Below, one piece after another: positions 19,545-27,763 of a stretch of DNA of 64,000 nucleotides (position 1 is its first letter; each line of letters starts with the position of its first letter). The position numbers and the translations under genes were made by a program. This DNA comes from Flammeovirga aprica JL-4. GTDB taxonomy: Bacteria; Bacteroidota; Bacteroidia; Cytophagales; Flammeovirgaceae. The stretch is from NCBI RefSeq assembly GCF_012844305.1, contig NZ_JABANE010000045.1:1-64000 (forward strand). Direction: 5' to 3'. The notes beneath the pieces were generated by a model. It was not told where the DNA came from. It ran no database searches and saw only the letters and a program-made list of their open reading frames with translations.

Positions 19545-20053
19545 TGGACAAAAAACTTCCTTATTACGAAATACCAAAATTACCGGAGGAAACGAATGCC
19601 GCTACTGTTCTTAGTAGACTAGTTGATGGCCTTGGTTTTAGGTATCACTGGGCAACTGAAGGTTTAACGGTCGATGAAATTGATTTCAGGCCCGTTGAGT
19701 CAAGCCGTAATATGCTAGAATTATTAGATCATATCTACAACTTGGCACATGCTGCTCACAAAGTATTGACAAATAGTACTATGCCTAAGAAAGGCATTTC
19801 AAAATACGAAGAATATAGAGCAGAAACCTTATCGTTGTATTGGGATTTAAGCCAGCATTTAAGAGAGATGGATCCCAAGACATTGGAAAATTATAATTAC
19901 AATGGTTCAACTCAGTCTTTTCCTTTTTGGTACTTGATCAATGGTCAGATTGCCGATGCTTTGACACATGTAGGGCAAGTAGTAAGCTGGAGAAGAATAG
20001 CTGGAAACCCTCAGCCTAAAGGAGTAAATGTCTTTTTAGGAAAGAAAAGTTAA
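19544..20053 (+). CDS. DinB-like family protein, second of the operon
   Basis: A 169-residue helical protein of the DinB / DUF1569-like superfamily (F-R-Y-H-W-A-T near 32, L-E-L-L-D-H-I-Y near 58, H-V-G-Q-V near 144). It differs clearly from the first DinB protein of the operon. The start ATG shares its A with the last base of the aldolase TAA, so translation is coupled. The substrate is unknown; metal binding by the conserved His residues is assumed from the family. Confidence 0.7.
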   Translation: MDKKLPYYEIPKLPEETNAATVLSRLVDGLGFRYHWATEGLTVDEIDFRPVESSRNMLELLDHIYNLAHAAHKVLTNSTMPKKGISKYEEYRAETLSLYWDLSQHLREMDPKTLENYNYNGSTQSFPFWYLINGQIADALTHVGQVVSWRRIAGNPQPKGVNVFLGKKS

Positions 20054-20449
20054 GTTAGGAAATCGCAATTTTTTTCAAAAAATTCATTTAAAACAAAGTA
20101 AATAAGTGAATTTTAGGATCAAAACCAGAAAAATACTCAAAAATGGTTATTGCCAATGACAAACCTACTGACTAATTTTGTTAAACATTTATTAAGTTAC
20201 AAAAGTAGTTAGAATCCCAATCATTTGGGACCGAAAAACACCACTTTATAAGAGGTGTTTTTTTATGTCCAATTCAATCAGTAAGAGATAGATTTTGATG
20301 ATATAGCTCAATAAAATGCTTTAATGAACCTGAATTAATGATAATATTTTTGAGTAATCCACCCCTTTTACATTCATTAAGCGACTAGCCGTTTTCAACA
20401 TAGTATATTTGAGAATGTTGGTATTTAAACAAAAATTATTTCTACTATA
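20054..20449 (+). other. gene-free stretch with a terminator and a promoter candidate
   Basis: No gene seen. It holds the terminator at 20235-20264 and a TATATTTG box (20404-20411) that fits the Bacteroidota -7 consensus for the gene starting at 20450. A second small palindrome, TCCCAATCATTTGGGA, sits at about 20214-20229. Confidence 0.5.
20235..20264 (+). terminator. rho-independent terminator of the DinB-eda-DinB operon
   Basis: AACACC (20237-20242) pairs with GGTGTT (20254-20259), followed by TTTTT. Lies 180 bp after the operon. Confidence 0.7.
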
Positions 20450-20905
20450 ATGTTCTACAAATTATTACCTATAATCATATTATTTTTCCTCACTCAAAAA
20501 ATGTCTGCACAAGAAATTGATGGTATTCAACTCGGAGAAAAAAATCAGAAAAGTACTTACAAAGCAATCAATGATCACTTGTATCAGGTGGTACCCGTTG
20601 AGGACGAAGAGTCTGAGGTGATTTGTGGTGTGATGTATTTGCCAGTGGATGCAGATTCAAAGATCCCAACTACTCTCAGCAGATCTGCTTGCGAAACTTT
20701 TGAGTTAGAAATTCAAAAACAATATGCTATTGAATTTGATAGTGTTTTGAATTATACAGATGCTACGATGAAATTTTATATAAATAAGGAAAGAGGTATT
20801 GAATACGAATTCAATCGTGAAAAAATGGGAGAGGAATATGATACTTTTTTTGTAGTATGGTACGATAAATTAAGGTCAAAAAAGAAACCTCTTCATGTAA
20901 ATTAG
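20450..20905 (+). CDS. secreted hypothetical protein
   Basis: A 151-residue protein with a signal peptide (hydrophobic residues 4-15, cleavage after M-S-A near residue 20). The mature part is acidic, with two cysteines (about residues 58 and 85). No family recognised. Periplasmic or secreted. The gene has its own -7 box at 20404-20411. Confidence 0.6.
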   Translation: MFYKLLPIIILFFLTQKMSAQEIDGIQLGEKNQKSTYKAINDHLYQVVPVEDEESEVICGVMYLPVDADSKIPTTLSRSACETFELEIQKQYAIEFDSVLNYTDATMKFYINKERGIEYEFNREKMGEEYDTFFVVWYDKLRSKKKPLHVN

Positions 20906-20959
20906 GTTTACAACCATTATAACTCATAAATTTGTGGTGAATACTAAACAAACATTTTT

Positions 20960-21268
20960 ATGGGAGCATTAATGAATTTCGCGATCTTCCCAATCGATAA
21001 GGGAGATCACATTGGTGAATATGTAAGCAAGGTGGTAAAACACATCAAGGATTCAGGTTTGAAATATCAGTTCTCACCTATGGGAACTGTGATTGAGGCT
21101 GAAACTGTAACTGAACTGCTCAAAGTGGTGGATGAGGCTTACAAAATTATGGATCCTATTTCTGACCGAATCTATTGTGTGATGAATATGGATTATAACA
21201 AGAATAAATCGAATATGATTAAGTCGAAAACTGAATCCATTGAAAAGAGAATCGGTAAGGTAGACTAG
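20960..21268 (+). CDS. thiamine-binding / MTH1187-family (UPF0045) protein
   Basis: A 102-residue single-domain protein of the YkoF / MTH1187 thiamine-binding family (UPF0045). It shows the family core F-A-I-F-P-I-D-K-G near residues 7-15, Y-Q-F-S-P-M-G-T near 36-43 and a C-terminal helix. Relatives form tetramers with ferredoxin-like folds and some bind thiamine. ATG at 20972 is an alternative start. A TAAATTTG box at 20927-20934 is a promoter candidate. Confidence 0.75.
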   Translation: MGALMNFAIFPIDKGDHIGEYVSKVVKHIKDSGLKYQFSPMGTVIEAETVTELLKVVDEAYKIMDPISDRIYCVMNMDYNKNKSNMIKSKTESIEKRIGKVD

Positions 21269-21295
21269 ATGTTTCGGAAACGAAATATAAAAGAG

Positions 21296-21322
21296 GGAAT
21301 CTCATAGGAGGTTCCTTTTTTT
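21296..21322. terminator. terminator between convergent genes
   Basis: GGAATCTC (21296-21303) pairs fully (one G-T) with GAGGTTCC (21308-21315) around ATAG, then TTTTTTT. Serves the plus-strand gene ending at 21268 and possibly the CHAT gene ending at 21340. Confidence 0.8.
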
Positions 21323-21339
21323 GTCACAGTACCTTATTC

Positions 21340-24300
21340 TTAGTTCGTTATTGTAAAGGCTCCCCAAAAATAAGGACTTCCGTATTCCTCCAGCATATTC
21401 AACTGAGCTTTTCTGAATGCTTCGTTTTTAGATTGACCTCCTATGAAATTGGTGTAAAAATCATTCATAAGTTTCTGAGTAGCAAAATCATCTACATCCC
21501 ATAAACTCATAATCATACTCTTTACACCAGCGGTATGAAAGGCAAATTGTAACCCCAACACTTCTTCATCCTCAAATGAATTGGTGATTCCGGTTTTACA
21601 GGCGGAGAGCACAAGGAGTTTGGTTTGTGATAAATTGAGATTCAATACTTCATAAGCAGAAAGAATCCCATCATTACCTTCTTTAAATTTTTCAGAGAAA
21701 GGTTTTGAATTCACCTCACTCAGAATTAATCCAGATTGGAAAAGGGAACTATTGATATTATTATTTGAAGTTTGCTTAAAAAAGAAGCCATGAGTGGCAA
21801 TATGCAGGATTTCAGGTGAAGATTTGAAATTTTTGATGTTGGACTCTGTCGCATTTTCCTGAGTATACACTTTCACATTCCAATTGTCATTTTTCAAGAT
21901 TGCTCCCACCTTATCTACCTCTTTTTGAGTGCCAGGTAGTGATGAGATTTTAAAATTAGAATGCACGCCTCTAACATCATCTTCTTTTTTGTCGAAATTA
22001 GGGTTTCCAAATAGTACAGCGGTTTTCTCTTTGAAAGTAAGCGTATTGTTTTGGAGTAATTTAGCTGAAGAGACTAAAGGAACAATGGAATGTGTTTCCA
22101 GAACATATTGATCCGTTTTCGTGTTCTTCAAAGTATTGATATTGATCAATCTGTATACACCATCATTGACAAGAAAAATTTTATTTGGTTTTCGTTGAAG
22201 TTTATCAATTTCTTGCTGAATTGGTTTCCAATAGAGGTCATAAGTATCATGTTCGTCTTCTTTCATCAGTACTAAAGACCTTCTTGAAGTCATTTGAGTA
22301 AGGTATAAAGCGTAACCTTCTTTCTCAAGCAAATCCGTATTTTCTAAAGGGATAAATTGTGGGGATGAACTATTTCTGGAAAGAAGCAAAGCAAAATAAT
22401 GTGCTTCCTGTGATGTCTCATAAAGTTGTGCTTTTACAATTTCAACAACTACTTCATCCTCCTTGAGTGCGTTTTTAATATCAGACCATTTGAAAAGTGC
22501 TTCCTCTTTTTCCTCTTCAAAATGAGCGGCTGCTCTCAAAAGTGTTTTTTCAAGATTACCCGTTCTTAGATCAGTCTCGATCCATTCCTTTTTATATTTT
22601 GATTTATTTTCATCAGAAGCAAATTTAAAAGTGGCTATTCTTGACTTCATTAAGTTGAGTTGTGTAAGGTAGGAAGGGTAGTGATGACTTCTTCTATCGT
22701 GTTGGAAATTGTATAATTTGATGTTTTGTTTCTGAGCATCTTGCCAATAAAAATGATAATTCATCAGCTGAATGTTGTAAGCTAAAGCAACAAATTTGTC
22801 TTGTATATCAGGATTAGCCCTTAACAGCAGGTCATAGAAAATATCAAAAGCATACTTTGTTTTTCTTAGGTAAAGCCTTTTATCCACTTCACTTGCAGAC
22901 GCGAAATAGCTGTAGTAGAGTTGTTTTCTATTTTCTAAGGCTTTGCTGATAGTTTGGAAGGCAAGTTCCCATTTATTTTGTGCGGCATAGCAGTAGGCTA
23001 TATCACTCAATACTTTAGAATAAGTGATATTATTGACCTCAACTTTATCTAGAATCTTTTTATATTTCTTCTCTATTCCCTCATAATTACCTTCTGCCAC
23101 TTCAATATTCAACAAGTACGTTTTCACTTTTAAAATATCAATATGTTGCTCCGTATATTGGATTTTATCTGCAATTGTGAGCGCTTTTTCAAAAGTGGAT
23201 TTTGCCTTCAAAGTATCCCTGTTGGCATAATAGGCATGACCTAAAAAAAGGTGTTTCACAAAATTCTCGTAGGGGGTAATTTGAGGATTATCACTAGAAA
23301 TTGATTCTAATTTTTGAATGACTTCCTTATAATTATTACTTGTCAATAAGCTAAAAACCTCAAGCAGTTCTATGTTAACATAGAATTTTTGATTACTACT
23401 TTTTGAGGTCGCCAAATACTCTTTCCATTGCTCTATTAATACTTTTGCCTTATTCAATCTTCCAAGTAAAATAGTCAACCTGATATTAAGCTGAAGTGCA
23501 AGCTGATCATCGAACGTCAAATATTTTTTACCAGTCAGCAGTGGATTGGGAATCTTAGAAAGGTTGATTTCCGCTTTTATATATTGTCCGGCAACCATAG
23601 CCCTTTCAGTTCTTACAATATGAAGCAGTGTATTGTATTCGGTGTTTTCAAATCTGATGTTTTCGATTTTATCAAGGAGGACATCAAGTTTGTCGTACAT
23701 GCCCAATGCAAAATAACAGTATGCAAGTTTTACTTTAATTCGGTTTCTTTTGTCTTCATTTGTGTCTTCATCATATTGTTCCAGCGTCTTTTGAAGGAAA
23801 GGAATACACTCGTTATATCGGGAGGTATACATGAGAATAGCACTTCTTCTGCTGTAAACATCTCCATAAAATTCGGGATGATTGGGTAATATTTTATCAA
23901 TGACCTTTTCGTATTCCTCATAAGCTTTTTCACTCTCTATAAACTCTTCTTTTGCAAAGTGTGCATTGCCAATAAACAGTATTGTTTTAGAGTAGATGAA
24001 AGTATTATCCAAATGAATTTCTTCAAGTTTATCTTTTAAAATATTCAAGTTCTGAAGAGCAATATTTTCTCTGGATGTCTTAAAATAAAGTTTATTCAAG
24101 TAGAGTTCCATAAACAAGTACCTTCCATAATATTCAGCCTCCGTAGTAAGTTCTTTACTCATCGTTATGGCTTCAAGTACTTTAGCTTCAGCTACTTCAA
24201 ACTGATTCATTTTGTAGGCATAAATCGCCTCATTAAATAATAAGTTGGCATAGCTGATGTTGTCCTTCCCAATACTTTTTTCGTGAATAGTATTTACTTC

Positions 24301-24699
24301 TTTCAATAGAAATTCAATATCATCCAGTTCATTCAATTTTAATTTTGAATAAATGTAGAAGTTCAGTGCAATTCCGTAGTCAGGGTAAAGCCATCCAGTA
24401 TTATCCTCAATAATTTTTAAAACCTTCTCTAAATACTTGTTGGCCCTTTTGTATTTTTCTAAGAACATACTGATTTTTCCTGCATTCATTAAAGGTATAA
24501 TCAGTTCTATTGGTGAGCTGTCTTGAAGTTCTGTCTCTTTGAGTTGCTGAAGCACTGTTTTATACTCTTCTTCTAGGTCTCCATTTAAGTAAAATGCACC
24601 CAATGTATTGGACGGTAAAATTTTTTGACTTCTACTTTGTACTGTAACACAAGCACAAAAGAGAATTGTAATGAAGAATTGAAAGAGGTATTTATTCAT
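21340..24699 (-). CDS. secreted TPR-CHAT protein (caspase-like)
   Basis: A protein of about 1119 residues. Starting at 24699 (rather than the longer frame from 24738) gives a proper signal peptide M-N-K-Y-L-F-Q-F-F. The middle of about 700 residues is made of helical tetratricopeptide-type repeats. The C-terminus carries a CHAT domain: H in I-L-H-I-A-T-H-G-F near residue 970 and C in L-S-A-C-K-T-G near 1030, the His-Cys dyad of clan CD cysteine proteases, plus G-L-Q-F-A-F-H and S-L-W-D-V-D-D. In several bacteria CHAT proteases are switched on by partner proteins, but here no partner gene is adjacent and the protein is predicted to be exported, which is common in Bacteroidota. Confidence 0.85.
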   Translation of the reverse strand: MNKYLFQFFITILFCACVTVQSRSQKILPSNTLGAFYLNGDLEEEYKTVLQQLKETELQDSSPIELIIPLMNAGKISMFLEKYKRANKYLEKVLKIIEDNTGWLYPDYGIALNFYIYSKLKLNELDDIEFLLKEVNTIHEKSIGKDNISYANLLFNEAIYAYKMNQFEVAEAKVLEAITMSKELTTEAEYYGRYLFMELYLNKLYFKTSRENIALQNLNILKDKLEEIHLDNTFIYSKTILFIGNAHFAKEEFIESEKAYEEYEKVIDKILPNHPEFYGDVYSRRSAILMYTSRYNECIPFLQKTLEQYDEDTNEDKRNRIKVKLAYCYFALGMYDKLDVLLDKIENIRFENTEYNTLLHIVRTERAMVAGQYIKAEINLSKIPNPLLTGKKYLTFDDQLALQLNIRLTILLGRLNKAKVLIEQWKEYLATSKSSNQKFYVNIELLEVFSLLTSNNYKEVIQKLESISSDNPQITPYENFVKHLFLGHAYYANRDTLKAKSTFEKALTIADKIQYTEQHIDILKVKTYLLNIEVAEGNYEGIEKKYKKILDKVEVNNITYSKVLSDIAYCYAAQNKWELAFQTISKALENRKQLYYSYFASASEVDKRLYLRKTKYAFDIFYDLLLRANPDIQDKFVALAYNIQLMNYHFYWQDAQKQNIKLYNFQHDRRSHHYPSYLTQLNLMKSRIATFKFASDENKSKYKKEWIETDLRTGNLEKTLLRAAAHFEEEKEEALFKWSDIKNALKEDEVVVEIVKAQLYETSQEAHYFALLLSRNSSSPQFIPLENTDLLEKEGYALYLTQMTSRRSLVLMKEDEHDTYDLYWKPIQQEIDKLQRKPNKIFLVNDGVYRLININTLKNTKTDQYVLETHSIVPLVSSAKLLQNNTLTFKEKTAVLFGNPNFDKKEDDVRGVHSNFKISSLPGTQKEVDKVGAILKNDNWNVKVYTQENATESNIKNFKSSPEILHIATHGFFFKQTSNNNINSSLFQSGLILSEVNSKPFSEKFKEGNDGILSAYEVLNLNLSQTKLLVLSACKTGITNSFEDEEVLGLQFAFHTAGVKSMIMSLWDVDDFATQKLMNDFYTNFIGGQSKNEAFRKAQLNMLEEYGSPYFWGAFTITN

Positions 24700-25068
24700 A
24701 AAACAGAGCTGAAGATCGATTGATATTTGAAGATACAAAATTTGATTGGAGTGCGGTATTTACTATACTGCCAATATTGATAAATTAGAAATGTTTCTTG
24801 AATATCAAACTATTATAAATGAGTTTTAAGACTAGTTTATTGATTAGTATGGAAATAAAATGGAATGTTTTATGGTTCTCAAAGTCTTTTAAGTACAATT
24901 TTAGGATGAAATACAATCAATTTTTGTCCGTTTATCAAGAAAATACTCGTTAATTTTTAACCTTGTAAACAAACTCGGCCGAATGTTGTTTTATACCATA
25001 AAGATTGATGATATTATGGCTATTAAAGCTTATTAAAGCAGATTTTTTATTGCTAAACAAAACTTATC
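24700..25068. other. divergent intergenic stretch
   Basis: Separates the CHAT gene from marC, read divergently. It is AT-rich and I see no gene, repeat or convincing promoter consensus in it. Confidence 0.5.
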
Positions 25069-25680
25069 ATGTTCCAACTGTTTTTTACAAAGTTCATTGC
25101 CTTTTTTACGGTAATTGATCCGATAGGCACCATACCAGTTTTCATTGCTGTGACAGCCAAAATGAGCAAAGATCGAAAAGTTTCAGTTGCTAAAAAGGCA
25201 ACTCTCGCGGCGAGTGGTGTTTTACTTTTTTTTATAGCAGTAGGGGAGGTAATATTAGAAGTCATCAAAATCCCTATGTCTAATTTTCAGATTGCAGGGG
25301 GAATTGTTCTTTTCTTATTTGCACTGACCATGATTTTTGGTGAAAGTAAACCAGAAGAAGAAATATCTCATATTGATAAAAAAGAAGATGTAGCTATTTT
25401 TCCACTAGCCATGCCTTCTTTGGCCAGTCCAGGTGCCATCTTGGCTGTAATGTTATTGACGGAGAAGAGCAAATACAGTGTGCAGGAACAAGTGCTTACC
25501 TCATTGATTATGCTGACGGTAATGGGCATGGCATGGTTGTTTATGCTTTTTTCATCAAAAATATTTGATAGAATAGGTAACAGTGGTGCAGCTTTAATAA
25601 GTAGAGTAATGGGCTTAATTTTATCTGCTGTAGCGGTCAATCATATATTGATGGGATTGAGAGCATTTTTTGAAAACTAA
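25069..25680 (+). CDS. MarC-family integral membrane protein
   Basis: A 203-residue protein with six hydrophobic segments and the MarC / UPF0056 signatures F-T-V-I-D-P-I-G-T-I-P-V-F near residues 14-26 and A-M-P-S-L-A-S-P-G-A near 116-125. Located in the inner membrane; despite its name the family has no proven antibiotic role and may be a transporter. It is followed after 12 bp by the MscS-like gene, so both likely form one transcript. Confidence 0.85.
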   Translation: MFQLFFTKFIAFFTVIDPIGTIPVFIAVTAKMSKDRKVSVAKKATLAASGVLLFFIAVGEVILEVIKIPMSNFQIAGGIVLFLFALTMIFGESKPEEEISHIDKKEDVAIFPLAMPSLASPGAILAVMLLTEKSKYSVQEQVLTSLIMLTVMGMAWLFMLFSSKIFDRIGNSGAALISRVMGLILSAVAVNHILMGLRAFFEN

Positions 25681-25692
25681 TGAAACAAAAAT

Positions 25693-26187
25693 ATGGAAGG
25701 TTTAGAAACAAAAATATTAATTACCCTTGGAGTTATATTGTTATTGTTTATTGTACTTGGTATTACAAGCAGGTCTTTATCGAGAATAGCAGAAGAAAAA
25801 GGCTTTTCCGATCATCGAAAAGTATATGTGAGCAACTTTTTTACCGCAGGTTATGTAATCGTTGTTCTTATCGTTTTATTGAGTGTTTGGGATGTTTCCA
25901 TCAAAGGTATTTCTCTCTTTGTTTCTTCGTTTTTTACATTGTTGGGGGTTGCCTTTGTAGCACAGTGGTCCTTGTTGAGTAATATTACTGGTTCCATTCT
26001 TTTATTTTTTGCTTATCCTTTTAAAATTGGAGATTACATCAGGATTCAAGATGGTGGAGAGAATTCAGTGGAAGGAAAAATTATCAATATCACTCTCTTT
26101 AATATCCGTATTCTAACAGATGACGGGATTGATGTAGCTTACCCTAATAACCTGGCGATTCAAAAGCCTATCAAGAAACTGAAATAA
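25693..26187 (+). CDS. small mechanosensitive channel (MscS family)
   Basis: A 164-residue MscS-like protein. After two or three N-terminal hydrophobic segments comes the pore helix / beta-domain region with G-V-A-F-V-A-Q-W-S-L-L-S-N-I near residues 85-98 and F-K-I-G-D-Y-I-R near 111-118, then the V-x-Y-P-N motif near 150. It stops soon after, so the C-terminal alpha-beta vestibule domain present in E. coli MscS (286 residues) is missing. Likely a heptameric tension-gated channel of minimal size. Confidence 0.85.
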   Translation: MEGLETKILITLGVILLLFIVLGITSRSLSRIAEEKGFSDHRKVYVSNFFTAGYVIVVLIVLLSVWDVSIKGISLFVSSFFTLLGVAFVAQWSLLSNITGSILLFFAYPFKIGDYIRIQDGGENSVEGKIINITLFNIRILTDDGIDVAYPNNLAIQKPIKKLK

Positions 26188-26288
26188 AATAAAGCTGATA
26201 ACATTCTACAATTCCTTAATAATTTCAAGTCAAATTTTATCCATTGTGATTTTATTGTATTTTTAAAATCCATAAAAATTGAAGGAAA

Positions 26289-26801
26289 ATGAATTTAAAA
26301 GAATTTATCAGAGACGTCCAAGATTTTCCTAAACCTGGTATCGGCTTTAAAGATATTACACCACTTTTACTCAATCCTCAAGCACTTCAAGAAGGCTTGA
26401 ATCAGTTTGTGAAATTGGTGGAGGGGAAGAAACTTGACAAAGTTGTATCTATGGAATCAAGAGGTTTCTTTTTCGGACCGTTGATTGCAAATGCTATTGG
26501 TGCTGGCTTTGTACCGGTAAGAAAACCAAATAAGTTACCATACGAAACCATTCAACAAGAATATGCATTAGAATATGGAACAGATATTTTAGAAATGCAT
26601 GTCGATGCCATCCAGAAGGGAGATAAAGTTTTGATCCATGACGATGTGCTTGCCACAGGCGGAACGGCTGAAGCTGTAGTGAAGATGGTAGAAAAAGCGG
26701 GTGGAGAAGTAGTTCAGTTAGACTTTTTAATTGATCTTACGTTCCTCAACGGAAAAGAGAAATTGGAAGGATATACTATCAATTCTTTAATAAAATATTA
26801 G
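26289..26801 (+). CDS. apt: adenine phosphoribosyltransferase
   Basis: A 170-residue cytoplasmic enzyme turning adenine and PRPP into AMP. The PRPP-binding motif V-L-I-H-D-D-V-L-A-T-G-G-T lies at 114-126, the family opening (F-P-K-P-G-I-G-F-K-D-I-T) at 13-24, and S-R-G-F near 57-60. Length is typical. It ends 7 bp before a strong terminator and is probably a single-gene transcript. Confidence 0.95.
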   Translation: MNLKEFIRDVQDFPKPGIGFKDITPLLLNPQALQEGLNQFVKLVEGKKLDKVVSMESRGFFFGPLIANAIGAGFVPVRKPNKLPYETIQQEYALEYGTDILEMHVDAIQKGDKVLIHDDVLATGGTAEAVVKMVEKAGGEVVQLDFLIDLTFLNGKEKLEGYTINSLIKY

Positions 26802-26807
26802 ATATAC

Positions 26808-26843
26808 AGTGCTGTGATTGAAAAGTTACAGCACTTTTTTTTT
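26808..26843 (+). terminator. rho-independent terminator of apt
   Basis: AGTGCTGT (26808-26815) pairs with ACAGCACT (26828-26835), followed by TTTTTTTT. The TTG at 26818 that would extend the next frame lies in this hairpin, which argues against that start. Confidence 0.9.
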
Positions 26844-26850
26844 GATTAAA

Positions 26851-27168
26851 ATGAAAATAGCAAACACACCCAAACCACCCTATTACGCAGTGATTTTTAC
26901 TTCTATCACTGCCGAAGCATTAGAAGGATATGCCGAGACTGCCGACAGAATGGTAGAACTAGCTCAGCAACAAGAAGGCTTTCTCGGTTTTGAATCTGCT
27001 CGTGATGGAATAGGAATAACAGTTTCTTACTGGAAGGATTTAGAAAGCATTAAACACTGGAAAAATAATCTTGAGCACTCTATAGCCAGAAAGAAAGGAA
27101 ATGAGCAATGGTACAGTGCTTTTAAAACAAGAATTGCATTGGTAGAGAGAGATTACGGAAAAATTTAA
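26851..27168 (+). CDS. antibiotic-biosynthesis-monooxygenase-fold (ABM) protein
   Basis: The first ATG (26851) gives 105 residues; the longer frame starts from TTG inside the apt terminator and is unlikely. The sequence has the ABM / dimeric alpha-beta barrel look: Y-Y-A-V-I-F near 9-14, Q-Q-E-G-F-L-G-F near 41-48 and S-Y-W-K-D-L-E-S-I-K-H-W-K near 61-73, the YWxDxxxxxxW motif of heme-degrading or quinone monooxygenase-like proteins. Substrate unknown. Cytoplasmic. Confidence 0.75.
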   Translation: MKIANTPKPPYYAVIFTSITAEALEGYAETADRMVELAQQQEGFLGFESARDGIGITVSYWKDLESIKHWKNNLEHSIARKKGNEQWYSAFKTRIALVERDYGKI

Positions 27169-27179
27169 GCAAAATAGAA

Positions 27180-27212
27180 AAAGCTCCAAAGTTGATAAAA
27201 CCTTGGAGCTTT
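27180..27212. terminator. bidirectional terminator
   Basis: AAAGCTCCAA (27180-27189) is fully inverted at TTGGAGCTTT (27203-27212). It lies between the plus-strand ABM gene (ends 27168) and the minus-strand lipoprotein gene (ends 27236). Confidence 0.7.
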
Positions 27213-27235
27213 GTTGTGACATGCTTAGAGAAATT

Positions 27236-27583
27236 TTATAAGCAAGGAATATTGACCAATATTCTAAGAGCAGGTAGTTGCTCCTTGTATTCTGCTTTTA
27301 ATGAATCCGCTTGTTCTTCTGAATCAGCGTAAAAATCAATAGCAACGTCAATACACTCTTCGTTTTCATCAATAAAATTCAAAACAGTCTGTCCGGCTGT
27401 TTTTTTCTCCTCACAACTCGAATTTTCATCCTCAAGGATAGCGAGTTCAGCAGCAAATTGTGTTTCTACGTTTTGTAGTTCGGGAGTAATTGTACATCCT
27501 TCTGTTGTCTCTTCTACTTCAAAGCAAGAAAACATTGTTACCGAAAGTAGTCCTATTAAGCAATAGGCGAATAGCTTGTTCAT
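27236..27583 (-). CDS. small lipoprotein, hypothetical
   Basis: A 115-residue protein. The lipobox M-F-S-C (C20) predicts lipid attachment and outer membrane location. The mature part is acidic with many cysteines (about C31, C58, C80, C114) and reads like a small helical bundle. No family recognised. Single-gene transcript. Confidence 0.6.
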   Translation of the reverse strand: MNKLFAYCLIGLLSVTMFSCFEVEETTEGCTITPELQNVETQFAAELAILEDENSSCEEKKTAGQTVLNFIDENEECIDVAIDFYADSEEQADSLKAEYKEQLPALRILVNIPCL

Positions 27584-27700
27584 AAAAAATAGTAATTAAG
27601 TGATTAAAACAGATGCTAAAATAGCGTAATGCAAATAAATGTAAAAGTATAATCTTGTGATTTTACGATGTTGTAACCTTTTGTAATCATCAAAAGTTTT

Positions 27701-27744
27701 TAAAAAAAGAAACGGCCCTAAATTTTATTCAATTTAGGGCCGTT
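27701..27744 (-). terminator. terminator of the cyclase operon
   Basis: AACGGCCCTAAATT (27711-27724) is perfectly inverted at 27731-27744, with a T run on the minus strand (27702-27708). It lies 19 bp beyond the cyclase stop codon and closes the four-gene operon that starts at 34628. Confidence 0.9.
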
Positions 27745-27763
27745 GTATGATTTTTAATTGTGT

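Noticed and set aside
24700..24738. Upstream start of the CHAT gene
   Set aside because: It would bury the signal peptide; the ATG at 24699 restores it.
25680..25982. Cys- and Arg-rich 100-codon frame
   Set aside because: Shadow of the MscS-like gene in another frame.
26818..26850. Upstream start of the ABM gene
   Set aside because: It uses a TTG inside the apt terminator; the ATG at 26851 is better.
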